A stretch of 64,000 nt of DNA from NCBI GenBank assembly GCA_035525225.1, contig DATLFA010000057.1, positions 1 to 64,000 of the forward strand, in the 5' to 3' direction. Position 1 is the stretch's first letter. Every line of letters starts with the position of its first letter. Both the position numbers and the translations under genes were made by a program. Origin of the DNA: DATLFA01 sp035525225 (GTDB lineage: Bacteria > Actinomycetota > Acidimicrobiia > Acidimicrobiales > WLNW01). The notes beneath the pieces are model-generated. The model worked only from the letters and a program-made list of their open reading frames with translations. It was not told the origin of the DNA and made no database searches. Positions 43,382-52,473 of this stretch are shown one piece after another.

Positions 43382-43417
43382 CGCGCAAGAGCGTCCCCGC
43401 TGCGACGCTTTTGCGCG
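43382..43417. repeat. 14-pair stem-loop in the aceE downstream spacer
   Basis: CGCGCAAGAGCGTC (43382-43395) pairs with GACGCTTTTGCGCG (43404-43417), all Watson-Crick except one G-U, around an eight-base loop. It lacks a following T-run on either strand, so it is more likely a structured RNA or protein site than a plain terminator. Confidence 0.55.
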
Positions 43418-43521
43418 CGCCAACGCGCAGTTACCGTGGAACAATCTCGACCGCCGACCTCTCCAACGCCTGACCGGTAGGCGCCCCGACGCCGCTCGCC
43501 TGCGCCGCTACCGCGGCCCGA

Positions 43522-43698
43522 TCAGACCGCCACGCTCGGCACCGTCGCGGAGACGTGCGACCCACGGAGACCGGTCGTCGAGGTTGCGGAGCAGATCAGC
43601 TCCGTAGGGCGCAGACTCGACGGCGTGAAGGTCAACGCGTCCAGCGCCGCTACGAACTCGCCCACGCGAACCTCGTCGGCCACATCGTCCGTGGGCAT
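43522..43698 (-). CDS. Possible 58-residue protein or gene fragment
   Basis: A minus-strand frame from ATG 43698 reads PTDDVADEVRVGEFVAALDA and continues to a plausible hydrophobic end (SHVSATVPSVAV). Its composition is protein-like, but there is no ribosome site and no recognised family. It may be a remnant of a longer gene or chance in GC-rich DNA. Confidence 0.2.
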   Translation of the reverse strand: MPTDDVADEVRVGEFVAALDALTFTPSSLRPTELICSATSTTGLRGSHVSATVPSVAV

Positions 43699-43752
43699 TC
43701 GGCCAACGGAAAGCAGCTCGCCGACTGGGGCTCGGCAAATAGGGTGGAGCTG

Positions 43753-44328
43753 ATGAACGGCACCCTCGCGGTCACGGGTAAACCCGACGCCGACGCGCTG
43801 CTCAACCGCGACCCTCTGGCGCTGCTGATCGGGATGCTGCTCGACCAGCAGGTGCCGATGGAATGGGCGTTCACCGCCCCGTACACGCTCGAGCAACGGC
43901 TCGGGCATCTCGATGTCACCCGCATCGCGGCGGCCGGTCCCGAGGCCCTGACGGCCGCGTTCTGCGCCAAGCCGGCGCTGCATCGCTACCCCGCCTCGAT
44001 GGCCACCCGCGCCTTCGCGCTGTGCCAGCACCTCGTCGACGAGTACGCAGCGCAACCGGCCACGGTGTGGCAGGGAGTCGAGACCGGCGACGAGCTCTAC
44101 CGGCGGCTGCGGGCATTGCCGGGCTTCGGCGACGAGAAGGCCAAGATCTTCATGGCGGTGTTGGCCAAACGGCGTGGCATCGCCCCGCCCGGTTGGGCCG
44201 AACTCGCCCTACCGTTTTCCGATGACACCCCTCGCTCGGTGGCCGACATCGACGGGCCCGAGGCCCTCCAACGAGTACGGGCCTGGAAGAAGCAACAGAA
44301 AGCGAAAGGCAAGGGCAAGCAAGATTGA
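43753..44328 (+). CDS. HhH-GPD-like DNA-glycosylase-fold protein
   Basis: A 191-residue helical protein. LLIGMLLDQQVPMEWAF and LRALPGFGDEKAKIFMAVLAK resemble the two signature segments of HhH-GPD base-excision glycosylases (helix-hairpin-helix LPGFG). The catalytic Asp is not obvious and there is no Fe-S cluster; the tail is lysine-rich (KKQQKAKGKGKQD). Repair or DNA binding is likely but the substrate is unknown. The ATG at 43753 follows GGTGGAG; the longer open frame upstream looks non-coding. Confidence 0.82.
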   Translation: MNGTLAVTGKPDADALLNRDPLALLIGMLLDQQVPMEWAFTAPYTLEQRLGHLDVTRIAAAGPEALTAAFCAKPALHRYPASMATRAFALCQHLVDEYAAQPATVWQGVETGDELYRRLRALPGFGDEKAKIFMAVLAKRRGIAPPGWAELALPFSDDTPRSVADIDGPEALQRVRAWKKQQKAKGKGKQD

Positions 44329-44460
44329 GCCGCCGAACGACATGAGAACTGCGCGTGACGAGGTTCGCGCGGCCCACGTCAGCGACCGAGGTGCCAATCT
44401 ATGCTCGTAACGACCTCTGCCCGCCCCCCCGACCAGCGGTAGCCCAAAGGCACTCTCCTC

Positions 44461-46095
44461 ATGATCAACGACATCGCGGCAAACGACGCTGCCGGTCTGG
44501 ACGACTATCTCAAGGCGTTGTGGCGGCGCAAACACTTCGTCGTGCTCCTGACGATCGTCGGCGTGATCCTCGCCGGGTTGTACGCCAGCTCGATCACCCG
44601 CGAATACACCGCCCAGGCCCAGATCGTCGTGGGCCGGCTGCCGAACGAAAGTTCGTTCGTGGCGCAGAGCCTCGAGGTGGAACAGGCGCTGCTCGAGAGC
44701 AACGCGTACATCGACCAGGTGATCGCCGCGACAGGCACGAGCATGTCCCGCGCGGACGTACAGAAGCAGCTCGCAGTGTCCTTCGTACCGGACAGTGGCG
44801 TGCTGCGCATCGCATTCAGTGCACCCGACGCCCAAACCGCGCAGGCGCTCGCCACCGCGATCGCAACGAACTACGTCATCAACCGCACGCAGACCCAGAC
44901 CGAGTTCTTCGCGAAGCAGATCGTCTCGCTCAACGAACAGGCCAGTGCCCTCACCGCGAGGATCGACCCACTCACCATTGAGCTCAACGAACTCAGCACC
45001 GCCCGCCTCAACGTCGTGCAACAGCCGGGATGGGCCACGAGTACGGCCCTCCAAGATCAGGCCAACAGCCTCGGGATCTTGATCCAGAACAAGACGACCG
45101 AACAATTGACGCTGATCGGGCAACGCGCCCAGGTCCTCGACCGGGTGAGCAACCTGCTTGCCGACTCGAGCACGGCGCCGCCCCCGGCGCAGTTGACTCG
45201 CTCGGCTCGCACGCCGTTGGTGCCCGACGGCCTCAGCGACAAGGTGCTCTACGCCATCGGTCTGATCGCGGGCCTGCTCGCTGGCGGCGCCGTCGCGTTG
45301 TTCCTCGATCGCTTCGACGGCACCGTCCGCGGCGAACGTGACGTCGAAGCCATCCTCGGCGCGCCGGTGCTCGCGACAGTCCCGTCGTTCCCTCGCAACT
45401 CGGCGACCAACGGGCTGGTGATGTTGCGGGCCACGAGTGGGCGCAGACCGGCCGCCGCGCGCGACAGCTACCGCCGGCTCCGCTCGACCCTCGACTTCCT
45501 CGCGAAACGCAGCGACCTCAAGACGTTTCTCGTCACCAGCCCCCGGCCCGGTGACGGTAAGTCGACGACCGCGGTCAACCTGGCGATCGCGGCGGCGCAG
45601 ACCGGGCGCAAGATCGCCATCGTCTCCGCCGACATGCACCGGCCTTCGCTCGAACGCCTGCTCTCGCTGCCCCCGGCTGCCGGGCTCAGCGACTACCTCC
45701 TCGACGAAAGCGAAGCGATCCTCACCGAAGTGCCGGGGATTCCCAATCTCACGGCGGTCACCAGCGGTCGCCCGGTCGAGACGCCCGCAGAGTTGCTGGC
45801 GTCGAGTCGAGTGAGCGAACTGGTCAAGCTGCTCGAAGAGAATCACGATCTGGTCTTCTTCGACACGCCCCCGGTGCTCAATGCGTCTGACTCACTGGCG
45901 TTGGCCAGCCGCGTCGACGGCGTCATCGTCGTCATCGATACCCGTAGCACCGAGTCGTCCGATCTCGAGCAACTCCGCGACGAGATGCAACTCGTCGGCG
46001 CCCGCATCATCGGCGCGGTACTCAACTACCACCGGCTCGGGATGAAGCGCAACACCTACGCGTACGGGCCCACGCGACAACTCGCAGAAAGCTGA
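44461..46095 (+). CDS. Wzc-like polysaccharide co-polymerase / BY-type tyrosine kinase
   Basis: A 544-residue protein. An N-terminal Wzz-type domain lies between two membrane spans (about 24-44 and 262-282). The cytoplasmic kinase domain has Walker A PGDGKST (Lys367), Walker A-prime SADMHRP (Asp391) and Walker B FFDTPP (Asp468). It should set chain length and regulate export of an exopolysaccharide by autophosphorylation. The C-terminal tyrosine cluster is sparse (KRNTYAYG only). Its TGA overlaps the next ATG (TGATG). A matching phosphatase is at 51084-51653. Confidence 0.95.
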   Translation: MINDIAANDAAGLDDYLKALWRRKHFVVLLTIVGVILAGLYASSITREYTAQAQIVVGRLPNESSFVAQSLEVEQALLESNAYIDQVIAATGTSMSRADVQKQLAVSFVPDSGVLRIAFSAPDAQTAQALATAIATNYVINRTQTQTEFFAKQIVSLNEQASALTARIDPLTIELNELSTARLNVVQQPGWATSTALQDQANSLGILIQNKTTEQLTLIGQRAQVLDRVSNLLADSSTAPPPAQLTRSARTPLVPDGLSDKVLYAIGLIAGLLAGGAVALFLDRFDGTVRGERDVEAILGAPVLATVPSFPRNSATNGLVMLRATSGRRPAAARDSYRRLRSTLDFLAKRSDLKTFLVTSPRPGDGKSTTAVNLAIAAAQTGRKIAIVSADMHRPSLERLLSLPPAAGLSDYLLDESEAILTEVPGIPNLTAVTSGRPVETPAELLASSRVSELVKLLEENHDLVFFDTPPVLNASDSLALASRVDGVIVVIDTRSTESSDLEQLRDEMQLVGARIIGAVLNYHRLGMKRNTYAYGPTRQLAES

Positions 46096-47450
46096 TGGCA
46101 ACCCCACAGTCCATCCCCGTTCGCGCGCCACGCGCGTACCAGCCGTGGGAGCGCTGGTTCTTCGTCGGAGTTCTGTCGTCACTCTTCTACGGGCTGCCGA
46201 ACGAATGGATCCGCACCTACTACGGTGTCCAGGGCACCAAGAGCGCGCTCCTCTTCTACACACCTGTGTTGTTGTTCGGCTTGCTGCTGGGGCTGCAACG
46301 AGCCCCTGCGTTCATACGGGCGATGTCGGTCGATCCGTTCATCCCGCTGTTGATCCTCTGGGCATTGGCCTCGGCCGTCTGGTCGACCGACTTCGGGACG
46401 ACGGTCCGCCAGACCATCGCATGGGGGCTCGCGACCACATTCGCGTACTACGCCGTCACGCGCTTCGATCTGCGTGAAATCCTGCGTCTCACCGCCCTCA
46501 CGATGCTCTTCGGCACCGCGCTCAATGTGATCTTCATCTTCGCCTTGCCCCGTTACGGCACGGTCCTCGATCCGTTCGACCCCACCAAGAGCGGCTGGAA
46601 GGGCATCACCTCCAACAAGAACAGCTTGGGCCAGTTCACCTCTGTGGCAGCCATCCTCTTGTGGATGGCTCGCCGAACGTTCACGCGATACCGCGCGATC
46701 TACACCATCGGAGCCATCGTCAACGTCGCCGTGCTGGTTCGAGCCGACGCCAAGACTTCGTTCGTCGCGTTGCTGGGTACCGGCGCGCTGATGATCGTCT
46801 TCCGAGCGTTTCGTGCCCAGCGCCAGCTCTTCGGCGTGGCGGTCATCGGCATGCTGATCTCGAGCGTGCTCGTACTGCTCTTCATCCTCGGCAATCGCGA
46901 GCAGTTGGCGTCGGGCGTCGGACGCAGCGGCGACCTCACCGGTCGCACGGCACTATGGGCAGATCTCGTCCCGGCAGTTGCCGAGCGCCCCGTCCAAGGG
47001 TACGGCTGGGGTGGTTTTTGGAACGGCTACTTCAGCCCCGCGGGCGACATCTGGATCAAGCACTCGTGGCAGCCGCCCGACGCGCACAATCTGGTCCTCC
47101 AGCTCGCCCTCAACGTGGGCTTGGTCGGCGTGCTCCTGTACTCCATCAGCTTCCTGCGCGGTATGGCGCGCGGCATCGTGTATTTGCGCGACAGCGCGGA
47201 CCCCATTGCCATGCTTCCCGTGGTGTTCTTCGCCTACGAGTTGCTCGGCTCGATCACCGAGCACGGCAACCTCGCGCGCGGTGGCACGTGGGTCTTGCAC
47301 GTGATCTTCCTCGTGGCCGTCGGGCTCAATGCGAAGAAAGCCCCGCCTGTGCCGTCGAGGTCGCGATCGCGGGGGCCGCAGGGCCTGCATCACCCGACGC
47401 CAGACGCCAGAGCGTTCGCCAGTGGAGCACCACCAAATACAACTCCGTGA
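46095..47450 (+). CDS. O-antigen ligase / polymerase-like membrane protein (Wzy/WaaL)
   Basis: A 451-residue polytopic protein with about eleven spans. The large periplasmic loop with SWQPPDAHNLVLQLALNVGLVG and the preceding PVQGYGWGGFW match the Wzy_C/WaaL signature (H-N in the active loop). It polymerises or ligates undecaprenyl-linked repeat units. It is coupled to the kinase gene by TGATG. The polar last 45 residues look unlike the rest and overlap the convergent flippase gene antisense, so the true functional end may be shorter. Confidence 0.93.
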   Translation: MATPQSIPVRAPRAYQPWERWFFVGVLSSLFYGLPNEWIRTYYGVQGTKSALLFYTPVLLFGLLLGLQRAPAFIRAMSVDPFIPLLILWALASAVWSTDFGTTVRQTIAWGLATTFAYYAVTRFDLREILRLTALTMLFGTALNVIFIFALPRYGTVLDPFDPTKSGWKGITSNKNSLGQFTSVAAILLWMARRTFTRYRAIYTIGAIVNVAVLVRADAKTSFVALLGTGALMIVFRAFRAQRQLFGVAVIGMLISSVLVLLFILGNREQLASGVGRSGDLTGRTALWADLVPAVAERPVQGYGWGGFWNGYFSPAGDIWIKHSWQPPDAHNLVLQLALNVGLVGVLLYSISFLRGMARGIVYLRDSADPIAMLPVVFFAYELLGSITEHGNLARGGTWVLHVIFLVAVGLNAKKAPPVPSRSRSRGPQGLHHPTPDARAFASGAPPNTTP

Positions 47451-48639
47451 CGATCGTCGCGATCGCCGCGCCCCTCCACGACATGGTCGGGATCAAGATG
47501 AGGTTGAGCACGATGTTGAGCCCCGCCGACGACATCGTCTGATAGAGGCGGATGCGGTGGTGGCCGATGCCGCTCAACGCGTTGCCGGCGAAGAGTTGCC
47601 AGGCGCTCAGCAGGGGCACGAATGCAAGCCACCGCAGCACCGCAGCGGCGTCGTTGTACGAGTCGCCCAACAGGCCGGTGGCGAAGGACGCCAACAGCAG
47701 AGTCGCGAACCCGCCGACGCCGTTGATCACCAGCGACACCAGCGACAATCGCTTCGCGAGCGCGATCGCCTCTCTCGGACCCGACGCTGCGAAGAAGCGG
47801 GCGTACGTGGCATCGCCGAGTGCAATGTTCGGCACGATCGCGAGGCCGAGAATGCGATACCCCGCGCCGTATACGCCGTTGGCCGCCGCTTCGTTCATGC
47901 GGAGCAACAACCATTTGTCCGCGTCGCTCTTGAGCATGGCCGAGCTGACGTTCATCGAAAACGTGAGCCCTTCCCCCAGGTCGCGTCGCGATGGGAACTT
48001 CGCTCTGATCTCGTCGCCCACCATCGACCAGATGATCACCATGCCTACGATCGCGCCCACGGCGACACTCAGCACGTAGTAGATGCCCCACCCTTCGATC
48101 GTCGGATTCGGGCGGAATTTCAGATACCACACTGCGAAGCCGACACGGGCGAGGCCCGACGTGGCGGTCATCACGGGCGTGAGCCAGAGCTTGCCGATCG
48201 CTTGGCCGATGAACCGGTTGGCTTGCACGAGCTGGTTGAACAACAGCTCCGCAAACAGAACTTCGATGAGAAGGATCGCCGTTGTCTGCGGCAAGACGAC
48301 ACCGCGAAGCGCCACCAGCACGCCTCCTAGGACCAGCGCACCGGCGATCACTGTCGTCCAGGAACGCAAGATGGCGGGGACCAGCGCCTCACCTTTGGAG
48401 ACCACACGCTGCACGACGAGGTAGCCGGCGCCGAACGACGAGAAGGGACCGATGAACAGCGCCAACGAGACCACACCTACGAACGTGCCGTACACCTCCT
48501 TTTCGAACGCGTGTGTCACGAGGATGAACATCACCAACTGCGACGCGAGACCGATCAGTTCCCCTGCGAGCAACCAACTGGCGTTCCGCGTGACTTTCGA
48601 ATCTCGTGCCGAGCGCAGAACGCCAAAAATGCGCGTCAT
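47326..48639 (-). CDS. Wzx-type oligosaccharide flippase
   Basis: A 437-residue membrane protein with about twelve spans (NASWLLAGELIGLASQLVMF, VVSLALFIGPFSSFGAGYLV, WTTVIAGALVLGGVLVAL and others). It belongs to the MOP flippase superfamily and should move repeat units across the inner membrane for the polymerase encoded opposite. The ATG overlaps the stop of the upstream glycosyltransferase (ATGA, 48636-48639). The last 125 bp overlap the 3' end of the O-antigen ligase gene on the other strand. Confidence 0.93.
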   Translation of the reverse strand: MTRIFGVLRSARDSKVTRNASWLLAGELIGLASQLVMFILVTHAFEKEVYGTFVGVVSLALFIGPFSSFGAGYLVVQRVVSKGEALVPAILRSWTTVIAGALVLGGVLVALRGVVLPQTTAILLIEVLFAELLFNQLVQANRFIGQAIGKLWLTPVMTATSGLARVGFAVWYLKFRPNPTIEGWGIYYVLSVAVGAIVGMVIIWSMVGDEIRAKFPSRRDLGEGLTFSMNVSSAMLKSDADKWLLLRMNEAAANGVYGAGYRILGLAIVPNIALGDATYARFFAASGPREAIALAKRLSLVSLVINGVGGFATLLLASFATGLLGDSYNDAAAVLRWLAFVPLLSAWQLFAGNALSGIGHHRIRLYQTMSSAGLNIVLNLILIPTMSWRGAAIATIVTELYLVVLHWRTLWRLASGDAGPAAPAIATSTAQAGLSSH

Positions 48640-50969
48640 GTCATGAGTCTCAAGTAAGCGTCGATCGTGTCGTCCGCACTGCCCACATCGAGCAGTCGCG
48701 TTTGCGCAGTGAGTAGCTCGCGATACTCGCGATCCTTCACGGTTCGCTGCATCGCATCGATCCACCCCTCGACATCGTCGCCGTCGATGTAGTGGGCCGC
48801 CTTGCCGACCACTTCGATGTTCTCGGGGATCGGCGTAGCCAGAATCGGCAAGCCCGCGGTCGCCGCCTCGAGCAGCGCCAGCGGACGTCCTTCATAACGT
48901 GAAGGGAACACGAACACGTCGGCCATGGCGTATATGTCCGCGATCTCGTCGATCGGCACGCGCCCGAGCAGACGCACCCGCGCCCCCACGACGCGCGCGG
49001 CCTGATGCAATTCGTCCGAAAGCGGCCCGTCGCCGGCGATGACGAGCAGCGCATCGGGGATGTCGGCCATGGCGGTGATCAGAATCTGTTGATTTTTCTG
49101 TTCGGAGAGATTGCCGACGTTGAGCAACACCATCGTGTCGGCCGGGATGCCGTAGCGGGCGCGCGCGGCTGCTCGATCACCGATTGTCTGCCCGACCGTG
49201 TTGGGAATGACCGTGCTGCGATCGAGGAAACGCCGGGGCAAGTCGTCGGCGTCGCGCCGCGCCGAGTCGCCGACGAAAACGATGTGCTTGTAGAAGCCGA
49301 GCACGCCCATCACCGTGTGGACGGGCCGGAGCCATTTGTAGAAGATGCCGATCGCCAGATGATTGACCACGATGCGTTGTCGGACTCCGGCCAGCATTGC
49401 GGCGGGGGCGCCGAGGACTTGCGCGAAGTCGCCGTGCATGATCACGGCCGCGGGGCGTTCGCGGCGCAACGTTCGCACGAGCGAGAAGAAGTACCGCACG
49501 TTGCCGAACAGCGACGGGCGGACCGATCCGAGGACCTCGAAGTCGGCCGTGCTCGTCGACACCGGAGCGGTGCGGAACATGCCGATGTTGTGGGTCGGAT
49601 AGCCGCGGGCACGGAAGCCCTGCGCAAGTCGATAGGCAACGGCCTCGCCGCCGCGATCCTGCACGCTGTACAGCAACTGAACGATGCGACTCCCCTTCGG
49701 CAATTCGGCCACGGATGAGTCGACAGCGGACCCGTCGCCACCTATCAGGCGACGCGCCTGGTGGATTGCAACCGCCTGATCGATGTACCCGGCGAACTGC
49801 TGCCGCAAGGCACGTTGGTCGAGTTGCGGCCCCTCGGGATAGTCGCTCTTGTCGAGGAGTTCAGCCATATGCCGACCGAGATCGTCGATCACTTGCTCTC
49901 GATCGTGCACTGGCACCAAGGGCATGAACTCGGGTTGCACGACGTACTCCTTCATCGTCCGTGACCCCGGCACGTCGAGCGCGATCACCGGGACACCCAA
50001 GACAAGCGCTTCGGCCAAAGCCATCGACGCAGCATCGGAAACTGCCGAATGCACGAACCCCTTCGAACCCAGGACTCGCTGCAACATTTCCGGGCGCCGC
50101 ACACCGTCGACGAAGGTGATCCGCGACTCCGCCCCGTACTTGCGCACGATGCGCTCGGCCTCAGCGCGCAACTGGCCCTTCGCCGGCGGGGCCACTACCA
50201 AGCGCACCCGTGGATCGCGCGCCGCCGCCTCGATCGCGAGCAGTGGCCCCTTCTGCGCCCGCAGTGGAGACACGAAATAGAGGCAGTCCTCGCGTTCGAT
50301 CGGTTCCTCCACCTCAGGCACATCGACCAATGTGGTCTGTACGAACACTTCCGTCGGGCCCGTTCGCACCTTGCGCACGTGCGGGTTTTCCAGCGCCAAC
50401 AACATGAGATCGACCGACCGCAGCGATCGCCGCGTCGAGGGAAGCCGCGAAAACGTCCACGTCGACAAATTGTCGAGGACATCACGCACTCGGCTACGTC
50501 GCATCAACGCAGCACGAAGCGGTCCCGGTACCCGATCAGCGCCGGTGCACGGGCCCCACACCGTCGGCAAGTCATGCAGATGGCGCAGCGGCGACGGCAT
50601 CCAAGCCGGCGAATACGCCACATGCCACGCGACATCGAAATGCCCCGATGCCGCGAGATCACGCAGACGCGGGGTCGCCCGGCGCAACCACAACAGATAC
50701 GAAAGAAACTGCGTGTAGTGATGCACGCGATACAGGGCCTTGCCCGCCGCCGAGTCGCCGACCGGCACGACAGTGACCTCGAGCTCAGGATGACTCCGCG
50801 ACCACGCTTCGAGCGACGCCGCATCTGCAGATCCGACCAAGACCGTGCACCGTCCCCCCACGACCAAACCGCTCAAAACAGCAAAGGCAGCGCCCGACTC
50901 CGAGCCACGATCGGGGCTGCACTCGTAGGCGACCACGAGGATCTCTGGGCGGTCAGATGGTTCGCTCAC
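48636..50969 (-). CDS. Tandem double glycosyltransferase (GT4-GT4 fusion)
   Basis: A 777-residue protein with two GT-B glycosyltransferases. The first (about 8-385) has VSPLRAQKGPLLAIEA and SMALAEALVLGVPVIALD as its donor domain. The second (about 420-777) has VGNLSEQKNQQILITA and FPSRYEGRPLALLEAATAGLP. Both keep the E-x7-E region, so both may be active and add successive sugars. The start is GTG. It is followed by the flippase with a four-base overlap, tying it to repeat-unit assembly. Confidence 0.93.
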   Translation of the reverse strand: MSEPSDRPEILVVAYECSPDRGSESGAAFAVLSGLVVGGRCTVLVGSADAASLEAWSRSHPELEVTVVPVGDSAAGKALYRVHHYTQFLSYLLWLRRATPRLRDLAASGHFDVAWHVAYSPAWMPSPLRHLHDLPTVWGPCTGADRVPGPLRAALMRRSRVRDVLDNLSTWTFSRLPSTRRSLRSVDLMLLALENPHVRKVRTGPTEVFVQTTLVDVPEVEEPIEREDCLYFVSPLRAQKGPLLAIEAAARDPRVRLVVAPPAKGQLRAEAERIVRKYGAESRITFVDGVRRPEMLQRVLGSKGFVHSAVSDAASMALAEALVLGVPVIALDVPGSRTMKEYVVQPEFMPLVPVHDREQVIDDLGRHMAELLDKSDYPEGPQLDQRALRQQFAGYIDQAVAIHQARRLIGGDGSAVDSSVAELPKGSRIVQLLYSVQDRGGEAVAYRLAQGFRARGYPTHNIGMFRTAPVSTSTADFEVLGSVRPSLFGNVRYFFSLVRTLRRERPAAVIMHGDFAQVLGAPAAMLAGVRQRIVVNHLAIGIFYKWLRPVHTVMGVLGFYKHIVFVGDSARRDADDLPRRFLDRSTVIPNTVGQTIGDRAAARARYGIPADTMVLLNVGNLSEQKNQQILITAMADIPDALLVIAGDGPLSDELHQAARVVGARVRLLGRVPIDEIADIYAMADVFVFPSRYEGRPLALLEAATAGLPILATPIPENIEVVGKAAHYIDGDDVEGWIDAMQRTVKDREYRELLTAQTRLLDVGSADDTIDAYLRLMT

Positions 50970-51083
50970 GCCGGTGAGCCCTCGATCGGACGCGTCGGTG
51001 ACATGATCACGGCTCCGGTAGTAGCGGGGTGGGACAATTCTAGAGACTCACCGACGGCGCTTCGTGAGTCGATCGGACCTCTG

Positions 51084-51653
51084 TCAGCCAGACCGGTCAC
51101 ACGCCCCGACGACGATGTCGGCCACCCGATCCATCGCGAACTGCAGGTGATCGAACGCTCGCCGGTGGACCCGCTTGGAGTCACCGTGCGGGTCAGAAAC
51201 ATCGTCGTCGCATTGCACACCCAGGAACTCCGCGTGTGTGCGTGACGGTGCGAGGCGCTCGAGCCATTCGTCGAGCCCCTCGGCCATCGGCGGCATCGAT
51301 CCTGCCCAGTCGATGAAGCCCCCGACGGTGAAGATTCGCTCGAAGCGGACGTCGAAGGAAACCATGAGATCACGCGCATGCCGGCGCTCCATGGTGAGCA
51401 CCAGCTTGGCGTCGCCGAGCATGTGGGCATCGACTCTGCGGCTCTCGTGGAACGAAAGGTCGAGGCCGACCTCTGCGGCGAACGCGCTCATGGTGGCGCA
51501 GGCCGGCGCGCCGCCCTCGTAGAATCCGCCCGACTCGACGATGGCGTCGACGCCGCGCTTCAACAACGCCCGATCGAGCATCATCGCCGACACGGGCGAT
51601 CGGCAGACGTTCGCGGTGCACACGACGAGGACGCGAAGTCGTTGGTCGGCCAC
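51084..51653 (-). CDS. Low-molecular-weight protein tyrosine phosphatase (Wzb-like)
   Basis: A 189-residue LMW-PTP. The P-loop CTANVCRSP (Cys12, Arg18) is intact and the late VSDPHGDS supplies the catalytic Asp region (usually DP). In exopolysaccharide loci these enzymes dephosphorylate the Wzc-type kinase, here the 44461-46095 product. The start is GTG. It lies ten bases after the WecG-type gene in the same direction, suggesting co-transcription. Confidence 0.95.
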   Translation of the reverse strand: MADQRLRVLVVCTANVCRSPVSAMMLDRALLKRGVDAIVESGGFYEGGAPACATMSAFAAEVGLDLSFHESRRVDAHMLGDAKLVLTMERRHARDLMVSFDVRFERIFTVGGFIDWAGSMPPMAEGLDEWLERLAPSRTHAEFLGVQCDDDVSDPHGDSKRVHRRAFDHLQFAMDRVADIVVGACDRSG

Positions 51654-51662
51654 GACGCGACG

Positions 51663-52463
51663 CTACACCGTTGGCGTTGTGAGCCTTGGTCGGCGGCGCA
51701 GGACAGCCCACACGAAGCGACCGTTGCCGATGAGGTAACGCTTCCACAATCGCCTCGGTTCGGTGATGAGTCTGAAGAGCCACTCGAATCCGAAGCGTTG
51801 CACGACGCGAGGCGCCTGCCGCTTCGTTCCCGCGTGGAAGTCGAAAGCGGCTCCGATTGCGATGAATGTCGCAGGGGCGAGGTCGCGAAATCGATCGACG
51901 AACAGGTCCTGGCGAGGCGTACCGAGCCCCACCCACACCACATCGGCCCCCGCGTCGGCGATGCGGCGCGCCAGCTCGAGTTCTTCCGTCTCGGTCAGAG
52001 GTCGGAACGGCCCGGACTCGGCACCGACGAGCTCCGTGCCGGGATATCGCTGTCGCAGGTTGGTTTCCAACTGGGCAATGACCTCTGGCGTGCTGCCGTA
52101 CAGGTAGTGACGCAATCCTTGCACGCGACCGCGATCGATCGTCGCGACCATCAGGTCGGGGCCGTAGACACGGTCGCGCATGTGCGCCAGTCCGAGGCGA
52201 CGAGCGATCCAGACGAGGGGCATACCGTCGCTGAGATTCGCGTCGGCGCCGTTCAACAATTCGCGCAGTGAGTCATCGCGCAGCGCCAACGACAACGTGT
52301 ACGCATTGCACAGATGCACGGCTCGACCGCTCGCGCGGTTCTTCCACGCCAATACCCGATCGACCATGGTGTCGATTTGGAACGCGTCGATACGCACCCC
52401 ACAGACCACGAAGGACTGCACGGCGGGATCTGTCAACGCGGGCTTTGTCATCGACTGGACCAT
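51663..52463 (-). CDS. WecG/TagA/CpsF-family glycosyltransferase (GT26)
   Basis: About 266 residues. The GT26 series is clear: HLCNAYTLSLA, ANLSDGMPLVW, VYGPDLM, LYGSTPEV and, near the end, DVVWVGLGTPRQDLF with IGAAFDFHAGTKRQAPR. Members transfer N-acetylmannosaminuronic acid or related sugars onto lipid-linked GlcNAc. Met at 52463 or 52451 are both possible starts; longer readings are not family-like. It overlaps nothing and follows the IF2_N-TM gene by ten bases. Confidence 0.94.
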   Translation of the reverse strand: MVQSMTKPALTDPAVQSFVVCGVRIDAFQIDTMVDRVLAWKNRASGRAVHLCNAYTLSLALRDDSLRELLNGADANLSDGMPLVWIARRLGLAHMRDRVYGPDLMVATIDRGRVQGLRHYLYGSTPEVIAQLETNLRQRYPGTELVGAESGPFRPLTETEELELARRIADAGADVVWVGLGTPRQDLFVDRFRDLAPATFIAIGAAFDFHAGTKRQAPRVVQRFGFEWLFRLITEPRRLWKRYLIGNGRFVWAVLRRRPRLTTPTV

Positions 52464-52473
52464 AGGCCGGGGA

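Larger units (their letters stand above)
43159..43752. other. 594-bp gene-poor stretch with several inverted and direct repeats
   Basis: No convincing gene fills this spacer. It holds the palindrome CGTCCCCGCGGGGACG (43246-43261), direct repeats TTGGCCACG at 43329-43337 and 43348-43356 (19 bp apart), and a 14-pair hairpin with one G-U pair at 43382-43417. Short minus-strand coding-like sequence lies at 43522-43698. The region may hold the aceE terminator, a small RNA, or eroded genes. Confidence 0.5.

Noticed and set aside
44209..45846. 545-codon - strand open frame
   Set aside because: Antisense to the tyrosine-kinase gene, which has all of its catalytic motifs.
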